Below are positions 1 to 5,799 of a stretch of DNA of 6,738 nucleotides, piece after piece. The stretch is from Planctomycetota bacterium (GTDB lineage Bacteria > Planctomycetota > Planctomycetia > Planctomycetales > Planctomycetaceae). Numbering within the stretch: position 1 is the first letter of the stretch; each line of letters begins with the position of its first letter. The DNA lies in the NCBI GenBank assembly GCA_029977045.1, contig JAPOLP010000302.1, positions 1 to 6,738 of the forward strand. Direction: 5' to 3'. A model generated the notes under the pieces. It was not told the DNA's origin. It worked only from the letters and a program-made list of their open reading frames with translations, and made no database searches. The position numbers and the translations under genes were made by a program.

Positions 1-123
1 CGCTTCACGCTGGGCCTGCTCAAACAGCACCCGAGCAGAAAGCACAGCCTTGTGATGAAACGCCGCATGGCCGGCTGGAATCCCGCCTTCCTCGCCGAAA
101 TCCTCTTCAGACAAACAACTTAG
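1..123 (+). CDS. ISAs1-family transposase, C-terminal end only (5' part outside window)
   Basis: Frame 1 is open from the left edge to a TAG at 121-123 and gives 40 residues. They carry the pattern LGLLKQHPSRKHSLVMKRR followed by MAGWNPAFLAEIL. This matches the conserved C-terminus of ISAs1-family (DDE) transposases: a leucine-rich 'LLKQ' stretch, a basic 'K-R-R' run, then 'GW-x(4)-L-x(2)-(I/V)L'. The enzyme would cut and join the ends of its own element. The catalytic DDE residues and the start are off the window, so whether the element is intact cannot be judged. The stop overlaps the stop of the convergent minus-strand gene (120-122). Family assignment rests on recall of the C-terminal motif, not on a search. 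Confidence 0.85.
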   Translation, partial: RFTLGLLKQHPSRKHSLVMKRRMAGWNPAFLAEILFRQTT

Positions 124-986
124 TGTGCGCTGGCCCTGGGGACGATCTTAGGCAGTCTTTTCGTTAGCTCTTCTGGCGCCCCGACTATCAGCTGTGAAAT
201 CAGCATCAATTGTCGCGCTAGATCGTTCGTCACGCCATGATTCCCGAGATTACTCATCGAACGAATCGTGAACGCTGCCACAAAGGCAAGCTCGGCGAAT
301 TGCTCATCACGACCTGATTCCGGGGTCTCATGAAAGATCGAAACTACATCTTGTTCGTGAAAGTGCAATTCAGCATTCAAGCTAATCGACGTCTTGGGAG
401 GAGTACTCTCTGTAGCGATTGGAGCATCACGGACTTGCGATGCCCGTGCCAGAACAGCATCGATCTCGCGAATCCACTCCGGATTCCGGGACCAATCAGA
501 CAGGCTCTCAGTCAGTGCTCCCAGCAAAGCAATCCATATGTGTTCCCGAAGCACAAACTGATCGCCTTTGACTTTCGCAAAAGGTGCCACGATGCGGTCA
601 AAGAACTCAACGAAGGCTTGAGGTGACGCGTCGTCGACATGAGCGCGAACAGTTTCCTGCCACATTCTCACTTCATCGTCGGGCAGGCCGTACGTGTATC
701 CGATGCCTGTCATGAAGTTGGTAACTTCATCAAGCGGGAACTTCTTGTAGTGAATGACCGCAAACCACAGTTGGTTCAGGTGACCAAGCAGGGCCGATAG
801 TTCAACAGCTCCGAACTCGGAGGGCAGTACTAGGTCCCCAGCATCCTCAGCTTGATGAAGCAGCCCGCCTGCGACATTCACGAAAGTCGCTTGGTTCCGC
901 TGATCTGCATTACCAGTCCAAGTCCTGACAATGGAAAAAGTCAGGACTTCGCGTGTGTAGTCGATCTCTGTGGCGATTTTCGTCAT
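120..986 (-). CDS. Hypothetical protein, 288 aa, C-terminus probably truncated by the IS
   Basis: I do not recognise this protein. The ATG at 986 (MTKIATEIDY...) is chosen because AGAAGG lies 8 nt upstream. The frame stays open further up to a TTG at 1040, but that extension (ALCLCTHTVSSKKK...) has no other support. It has no signal peptide or clear membrane span and looks soluble and mostly helical. The N-terminal part (about residues 1-190) has patches rich in W, F, Y and H. A polar linker (ATESTPPKTS, about 190-200) follows, then a second segment (about 200-285) starting ISLNAELHFHEQD. The last codons (RASAH, stop) fall within the proposed IS end, so the native C-terminus is probably lost. 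Sampled lines are about 50-52% GC against 62-68% in the large gene, which suggests separate ancestry. It could be an accessory or defence-type gene, but nothing in the sequence proves that. Confidence 0.6.
   Translation of the reverse strand: MTKIATEIDYTREVLTFSIVRTWTGNADQRNQATFVNVAGGLLHQAEDAGDLVLPSEFGAVELSALLGHLNQLWFAVIHYKKFPLDEVTNFMTGIGYTYGLPDDEVRMWQETVRAHVDDASPQAFVEFFDRIVAPFAKVKGDQFVLREHIWIALLGALTESLSDWSRNPEWIREIDAVLARASQVRDAPIATESTPPKTSISLNAELHFHEQDVVSIFHETPESGRDEQFAELAFVAAFTIRSMSNLGNHGVTNDLARQLMLISQLIVGAPEELTKRLPKIVPRASAH
123..138. mobile_element. Probable right terminal inverted repeat of the ISAs1-family element
   Basis: Immediately after the transposase stop the sequence reads gtgtgcgctggccctg, i.e. 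CAGGGCCAGCGCACAC when read inward from the outside. ISAs1-family elements are known to end in CAGGG, with inverted repeats of roughly 14-22 bp and target duplications of 8-10 bp, so the outer end is placed at 138. The duplicated target would then begin at 139 (gggacgat...). The matching left end is outside the window, so the boundary is inferred from the terminal motif and the distance to the stop codon. Confidence 0.6.
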
Positions 987-1173
987 CGACGCGGCCTTCT
1001 TCTTCGAGGACACGGTATGCGTGCACAGGCATAGTGCCAAACGTCAATTAGCTTCGCAACGGTGAGAAGGAACACCGTCACCCGGACCCAACTCTGCGTC
1101 ATACCGGCAGGGATCCTGGCGCGACCTGCAACTACAACTGCCGGAACATCGTCGCTGCGCTCCTTGGTCCGGC
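987..1173. other. Intergenic region between the large ThuA/heme gene and the hypothetical gene
   Basis: No gene is seen here. Two short perfect inverted repeats are present. One is acggtg/caccgt (1059-1064 with 1073-1078, 8-nt loop). The other is ccggcag/ctgccgg (1104-1110 with 1138-1144, 27-nt spacer). Either could form a hairpin downstream of the large gene's stop at 1174, but neither is followed by a T-run on the minus strand, so a Rho-independent terminator is not supported. A promoter for the gene starting at 986 should lie here, but I see no convincing -35/-10 pair. Confidence 0.3.
995..1000 (-). promoter_or_regulatory. Shine-Dalgarno-like site deciding the start at 986
   Basis: On the minus strand AGAAGG, within the purine run GAAGAAGAAGG, precedes the ATG at 986 by 8 nt. 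It supports the internal ATG over the upstream TTG at 1040. Confidence 0.5.
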
Positions 1174-4100
1174 CTACCGCAGCGTCTCGACGGTCACGGC
1201 GAAGATGATCGGGGAGGCGATGTCGTCGCCTTTGAGGAACTCGACTTCCGTGATCACCTCGTCACGCTGTGGTTTGACGGCGAGGTAGCGGAGCTGGCGG
1301 CCTCGCTGGAGGGGGAAGGCGTATTCGGACTCGGGGACGTCGACGTGGCGGATGTAGTCGGCGAAGTGGACGCCGTTCCGCAGTTCGTGGTCCTCGGTCT
1401 TCCCGTCCGCGTAGTGCAGCCGCACGGTCACCGTCAGTGACTTCTCGCGGTGGAACGGGAAGCCCCAGCCGCTGATGCCGCTCAGCAGGTGAATCGCTTT
1501 CGCCGCCGAGTTGATCGGCATCTTCACCTCGCGCGGCATCTTCGGAGCGACGCCGCCGTTGGCTCCGTGCAGGTAAATCACGTTGGCCACCTTGCCGCCG
1601 TCCGGGTCGACGACGACGAACGGCACGTCGTGGAAGACTTTCGGCTTCCAGTCGTCGAACAGAACGTGCTCTTCGCGGTTGTCCGGGTTGAAGAACATCC
1701 CCCGGCCGCTGCTGTACGTCGCGACCTTCTGCACATCCAGCGGCAGGTACGGGCCTTTGTCCGTCAGGAATTCCAGCAGGTTCGTCAGTTCCTCTTTCGA
1801 CATCTGCTTCTCGAAGCCTTCCGGCATCAGCGACTTGCTGGACGCGACGAGTTCCTCGACGTCCTCACGCTGAATCGAATGCCGTTTGGCTTCGGCGTCG
1901 ATCAACTCGATCGAGGTCCGCGTTTCGCTGGCCAGCATCCCGTTGAGGATCAGGCCGTCTTCCGTGATGACCGTATACAGCCGGAAGTTGCCCTCGACGC
2001 TACGGCTGGGATCCATGATGTGAATCAGCAACTCGGCCTTCGGATGCACCGCCATGCCGGTCAGGTTCGGCCCGATCTTCTCGCCCAGCTCACCGTGACG
2101 ATGGCACTTCATGCAGTGCTTCTTGAACATCGCCAGCCCGGCTTCGACATCGCCGGTGACCTTCGTCAGCGGCAGCAGTTCCTCGACCACCTTCTGCCGG
2201 TCCGCGTTCGGCAACCCGCCGCCCATCGACAGCAGCTTCGTCGCCCGTTCGCGAATCTCTTTGTTGGGATGCCGCCCCAGAGCCTGCTTCTGATCGAGCG
2301 ACAGGTCGGCCAGTTGCACCATGCCGGATTCGACACCGGTCAGGAAGACTTCCGTCGTCGCGGGCCGAGCCAGCAGCGTCCGCAGCGCCGCCTGACGAAT
2401 GCTCGGCGACATCGTTTTTGACCGAGCCACCAGTTCCATGCCGAGCCCTTCGGCATCGCTGCCGGTCAGTCGGCCCAGCAGCCCGGTCGAGAACTCCGGA
2501 GCCGCCTGCGGAGTCACCAGGTCCAGCAGTTCCGAGACGACGTCGTCATCGTCGCTCTGCAGCTCGACAATCTGCGACACCGCCGCCAGCCGGTCGTCGA
2601 GCTTCGCATCGTCGTCTTCGGCGGTCTTGAACAGAGCCTTGACGATCTCGCCAACGTGCTTCTTCAGCTCCTTGCTGCCCCACTGCGAGCCCAGCCGCAC
2701 CAGCAGCCCCTTCGCCGCATCCGGAACGGAATTCAGCAGAGCGACCAGCGTCTGATCCTGCTCGGCAGACAGCGAGATCGAATGATCCCGCGGCCAGCCG
2801 CGATTGAGACCGTCGAGAACAGTCTGCGTCAGCCGTGGGTCCGCTTTTTCCAGTGACGCCACCAGAGTGATCACAGCGTCTGCTGTTGGCCGGCTGCGGG
2901 CGATATGCTCGGCAACGATCGCTGTCGTCGGCAGAGCTCGCCCGCCATAGACGTCTCCGCCGGGCCGGTTAGCGGCGACCAGAGCAGACACAAACGGCAC
3001 AGCGTGCATCGCCGCCGCGCTCGTCAGAGCGTCAGCGATCCAGCGGTCGCTGGAGTATTCGGAATTCAGGACCAGCCCGGCGACCGCAGCGCCGGCCCGC
3101 GCATCTTCCGTCTGATCCGCCAAAGCCAGAATCGCGGCCAGACGTACCTGAGCGTCGCTGTCGTTGAGCAGCTCCGCTGACAAAACGGCGTCGGTCGTCT
3201 CGGCACTGACTGGCAGTGCCTGCAGAGCGTTGCGTCGAACGCCCGCCGACGGATGCTTCAGAGCGGCAGCAACGGCCTTCGTTGCCAGGCTGCCAACTTC
3301 GAGCTGTCCCAGACCGTGCAGGGTCCAGATCGCGTGGATGCCTCCGACGTTGAGGCCGATCTGATCGACCGACTGATCTTCGACCAGTTTGACCAGCGCC
3401 GGCACGACGTCCGTTTTGCCTCGTGTGACCAGGACTCGCTGAGCGTTCTGACGAACGACCAGCGTCGGATGCCGCAGTGCAACCACCAGTGCGGCAGCAT
3501 TGGCCTCGTCAAGGTTCTCCGGACGGTAAGCCGGATTCGCGGACTTCGCCTCGCCACGATGAATCAATCGGTAGATGCGGCCATGGCGTTTGTCACGCAG
3601 GTCGCTTTCGTACGCGTTGCCCTTGCCGGTCGTGAAGCCCTGCGGCGTCGGGTTGTGCTGAATGACGAAGTTGTACCAGTCGAGAATCCAGACGTTTCCG
3701 TCCGGCCCGACCTCGGCCATGATCGGCGCCGCCCATTCGTCATCGCTGGCGGCGAGGTTCAGCGGGCTCGTCGAGCGATACCCGGCTCCGTCGCGTTTCA
3801 GCACGAAGGTGCCAACCAGCTTGCCGGTCGGACCGCAGACGAACGCCGTACGGTTCCACCACTGCTGCGGGTAATTGCGAGCCGTATACAGAGCGTGGCC
3901 GCAGCCAGCCGTGTAACCACCGTGCTGGTCGACCTGCCGCACCTTGTCGCTGATCGGCTTGAACTTGTACGTGTCAGCGATCGTGTGCAGCACTTCCGGT
4001 CCCCAGCCACGAACGCGTTCGTAGTAACGGTTCGCAATCGGCATGAAGCAGCTCGGGTTATGATTCGCCGTTGAGCCGAAGATGAGACCTTCTTCACTGA

Positions 4101-5646
4101 GGCCCAGCCCCCAGGTGTTGTTGTCCGTCGAGCGAAGGAACTCGATCTCGGCGACGTGGGGAATGTTTGGAGTTGAGGGTTGAGAGTTGAGAGTATTCGG
4201 TTTCGACGCCTTCTGGTCTTCTCTCAACTCGATACCCTCAACTCGAAACCTGAAGAAGCCCATGCGGAAGGTCTGCTGCGGCTTGCCATCGATCATCGGC
4301 GTCGAGTTGTTGTAGCCCTGCATTCCGTAGACCCAGTTGTCGATGCCGAGCCGGAAGTTGCTGACGCCGCCGTGCGTGTCGCCGAGTGCCCAGTTCGAGA
4401 TCAGCACTTCGCGAACGTCCGCCTTGCCGTCACCGTTCGTGTCGGCCAGGTACAGCGTTTCGGTCCCGTTCTGCACGATACAGGCGTCGCCAAACGGCAG
4501 GATCGCCGTCGGGATGCTGAGGTGCTCGGCGAAGACGGTGAACTTGTCGGCCTTGCCATCGCCGTCGGTGTCTTCAGCGATCTCGACCTTGTCACGGCCC
4601 CTGTTGTCTTTGGCGAGTTCGTTCGGATAGTCAACGGTCTCGCACAGCCACAGCCGGCCGCGTTCGTCCCAGTTCATCGAGATCGGCTTTGAGGCGAGCT
4701 GAGTTTCGTCGGCAAAGAGCTTCAGCTCGAAACCATCCGGGACGCTGTAGTGCTTCAACGATTCCTCAGCCGGCGCAGGCTTCTGCATCTGCGTCATCGG
4801 CTTGCCTTGAGTTCCCCAGCTCGCACTCGGCGTGTAATTCGGAATTTTCGGCCCGACTTCCAGGTACTCGAACGGCTTGAGGTCTTTGGCAATCTGCGTC
4901 ATCGCGGGGACATCGAAGTAGTCCGGATCGACGAACGGGCCAGCCTTCGCGGGATCGTCGCCACAGGCCCAGCGGATGCCGCGTTCGACAAGATTGTGGA
5001 AGCCGGGATTCGGCCCCGTCCGCTGATCGTGCCCCCACGCCGTGTAGAAGACGCGGCCCTTGCCGTGCGTCCGCGTCCAGGTCCACGGTTCTCTGCCGTC
5101 GCCTTCGTTGCGGTACTCCAGCACCGTCCGGTTCTGCTCGTTGTGCTTCGTATGGACGTAGGTCTCGTCCCAGCTCTCGAACCCGCCGTAACCCTGCAGC
5201 AGCGGATGCGTCTTGCCGGCTTCCGTCGGGTGAACGCGAAAGACCTCGCCACCATGCCGCTGGAACTGAGCCCCGATCAGTGCGACGACGTCGTCGTTAT
5301 TGCGGAAGCAGTACGAGGCACAGTGCAACGGAATGAAGCCCTTGCCACCGGCCACGTAATCCAGCAGCGCCTTCGCCTGGCTATCCGAGATGACGTCGAT
5401 ATTCGCGTAGACGATCAGCCCGTCGAACTGCTTGAGCGTGTCCGCAGTCAGCGCGACCTCGGCGTCGTCGGTGTACCGAACCTCGATACCGCGTCCTGCC
5501 AGAACCGGCACCAGGCCAACAGCCAGATCACCCGGCCGGTGATGGCCGTTGTCACCCAGAAACAGCAGCTTGAGATCTGCCGCTTCGAGCACACAGGGTG
5601 AGAACAGAATCAGCGCCAGAACGAGAATTCGATTGAGCATCGGCAT
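1174..5646 (-). CDS. Secreted ThuA / PVC-type propeller / HEAT / c-type cytochrome multidomain protein
   Basis: This 1490-aa exported protein is probably periplasmic and linked to carbohydrate oxidation. In order: a Sec signal peptide (about 1-23, hydrophobic LVLALILF, cut near LEA-AD); a ThuA-like domain (about 25-235; LFLGDNG, IPLHCASYCF, WGHD); the Pirellula/Verrucomicrobium-type 'membrane-bound dehydrogenase' beta-propeller (about 300-700) with two calcium-loop-like motifs, DTDGDGKAD (359-367) and DTNGDGKAD (402-410); HEAT-like helical repeats (about 714-1150); a PVC-type heme domain (about 1165-1296) with CMKCH (C1178, C1181, H1182) and a likely distal Met in SLMPEGF (M1274); and a beta-rich C-terminal domain (about 1300-1490), perhaps carbohydrate-binding. 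An in-frame palindromic element encodes residues 466-494. A start at M1 is favoured by GCGAG 7 nt upstream, though M3 is possible. Oxidoreductase gene 153 nt upstream, same strand. Domain identities are confident; substrate and electron partner are not known. Confidence 0.92.
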   Translation of the reverse strand: MPMLNRILVLALILFSPCVLEAADLKLLFLGDNGHHRPGDLAVGLVPVLAGRGIEVRYTDDAEVALTADTLKQFDGLIVYANIDVISDSQAKALLDYVAGGKGFIPLHCASYCFRNNDDVVALIGAQFQRHGGEVFRVHPTEAGKTHPLLQGYGGFESWDETYVHTKHNEQNRTVLEYRNEGDGREPWTWTRTHGKGRVFYTAWGHDQRTGPNPGFHNLVERGIRWACGDDPAKAGPFVDPDYFDVPAMTQIAKDLKPFEYLEVGPKIPNYTPSASWGTQGKPMTQMQKPAPAEESLKHYSVPDGFELKLFADETQLASKPISMNWDERGRLWLCETVDYPNELAKDNRGRDKVEIAEDTDGDGKADKFTVFAEHLSIPTAILPFGDACIVQNGTETLYLADTNGDGKADVREVLISNWALGDTHGGVSNFRLGIDNWVYGMQGYNNSTPMIDGKPQQTFRMGFFRFRVEGIELREDQKASKPNTLNSQPSTPNIPHVAEIEFLRSTDNNTWGLGLSEEGLIFGSTANHNPSCFMPIANRYYERVRGWGPEVLHTIADTYKFKPISDKVRQVDQHGGYTAGCGHALYTARNYPQQWWNRTAFVCGPTGKLVGTFVLKRDGAGYRSTSPLNLAASDDEWAAPIMAEVGPDGNVWILDWYNFVIQHNPTPQGFTTGKGNAYESDLRDKRHGRIYRLIHRGEAKSANPAYRPENLDEANAAALVVALRHPTLVVRQNAQRVLVTRGKTDVVPALVKLVEDQSVDQIGLNVGGIHAIWTLHGLGQLEVGSLATKAVAAALKHPSAGVRRNALQALPVSAETTDAVLSAELLNDSDAQVRLAAILALADQTEDARAGAAVAGLVLNSEYSSDRWIADALTSAAAMHAVPFVSALVAANRPGGDVYGGRALPTTAIVAEHIARSRPTADAVITLVASLEKADPRLTQTVLDGLNRGWPRDHSISLSAEQDQTLVALLNSVPDAAKGLLVRLGSQWGSKELKKHVGEIVKALFKTAEDDDAKLDDRLAAVSQIVELQSDDDDVVSELLDLVTPQAAPEFSTGLLGRLTGSDAEGLGMELVARSKTMSPSIRQAALRTLLARPATTEVFLTGVESGMVQLADLSLDQKQALGRHPNKEIRERATKLLSMGGGLPNADRQKVVEELLPLTKVTGDVEAGLAMFKKHCMKCHRHGELGEKIGPNLTGMAVHPKAELLIHIMDPSRSVEGNFRLYTVITEDGLILNGMLASETRTSIELIDAEAKRHSIQREDVEELVASSKSLMPEGFEKQMSKEELTNLLEFLTDKGPYLPLDVQKVATYSSGRGMFFNPDNREEHVLFDDWKPKVFHDVPFVVVDPDGGKVANVIYLHGANGGVAPKMPREVKMPINSAAKAIHLLSGISGWGFPFHREKSLTVTVRLHYADGKTEDHELRNGVHFADYIRHVDVPESEYAFPLQRGRQLRYLAVKPQRDEVITEVEFLKGDDIASPIIFAVTVETLR
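4165..4249. repeat. In-frame palindromic element with 7-bp periodic arms, inside the ThuA/heme gene
   Basis: Arms 4165-4193 and 4221-4249 are equal-length reverse complements matching at 25 of 29 positions, around a 27-nt loop. The left arm is a run of 7-mers: tttggag, ttgaggg, ttgagag, ttgagag (4166-4193). The right arm is likewise ctctcaa, ctcgata, ccctcaa, ctcgaaa (4221-4248). The loop holds ggtttcga (4199-4206), complementary to tcgaaacc at 4243-4250. On the coding strand it is read as residues 466-494 of the large protein, including the low-complexity NTLNSQPSTPN. It lies between GFFRFR and EFLRSTDNNTWG, which I recall as nearly adjacent in related proteins. It therefore looks like a small palindromic element inserted in frame. 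Confidence 0.75.
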
Positions 5647-5799
5647 GACGGAACTCGCCAGAAGGTCGAATGGAACTCAAGACAGATCTGCATATCGCCA
5701 GAGCAGACGGCAGCGCAAAGACGCCATGACGCAAAGATCACAGAGAATTCTCAACAACCTTCGCGTCACTTGGCGTCTCAGCGCTGCAATCATAGCAAC
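5647..5799. other. Intergenic region and leader of the ThuA/heme gene
   Basis: This 153-nt gap separates the oxidoreductase stop from the large gene's start. About half is occupied by a palindromic repeat (5710-5787). The remaining 60 nt next to the start hold only a weak GCGAG ribosome-binding candidate (5654-5658). I see no convincing sigma-70-type promoter, so co-transcription of the two genes is possible but unproven. Confidence 0.4.
5710..5787. repeat. Imperfect palindromic intergenic repeat (gcaaagacgcc type)
   Basis: The left arm 5710-5736 pairs with the right arm 5759-5787 across a 22-nt loop. Matching blocks from the outside inward are gcagcgc/gcgctgc, agacgcca/tggcgtct, tgacgc/gcgtca and aag/ctt, with a 2-nt mismatch, a 2-nt bulge and a 1-nt mismatch between them. 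The wording (gcaaagacgcc...gacgcaaag) resembles dispersed intergenic repeats seen in several bacterial phyla. It begins 12 nt past the oxidoreductase stop codon, so its transcript could fold into a strong hairpin that protects the mRNA end or attenuates read-through. No U-tract follows, so it is not called a classical terminator. Confidence 0.65.

Noticed and set aside
330..626. Plus-strand 98-codon frame within the hypothetical gene
   Set aside because: It is antisense to a longer frame with a Shine-Dalgarno site, and no motif or ribosome-binding site was seen for it.
1021..1040. TTG start at 1040 for the hypothetical protein
   Set aside because: It adds 18 unremarkable residues and has no ribosome-binding site, while the ATG at 986 has AGAAGG 8 nt upstream.
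1059..1078. Short hairpin acggtg...caccgt as a terminator of the large gene
   Set aside because: The stem is only 6 bp, about 95 nt past the stop codon, and no T-run follows on the minus strand.
1450..2421. Plus-strand open frame of 323 codons
   Set aside because: It is antisense to the heme and C-terminal domains of the large gene. Its composition is Arg/His/Gln-heavy low complexity, typical of a reverse-frame shadow.
4165..4249. CRISPR array or short tandem CRISPR-like repeat
   Set aside because: The repeats are 7-bp units in an inverted arrangement inside a coding frame. There are no regularly spaced repeat-spacer units of 25-40 nt.
4750..5601. Long plus-strand open frame (283 codons) opposite the large gene
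   Set aside because: It lies antisense to the ThuA domain, whose motifs are clear. The predicted product is arginine/valine-rich with no recognisable motif, as expected for a shadow frame in GC-rich DNA.
5619..5646. Lipoprotein signal (Cys18 in FSPC) for the large protein
   Set aside because: Proline directly before the cysteine does not fit a lipobox. A standard signal peptidase I site near residues 21-23 fits better.
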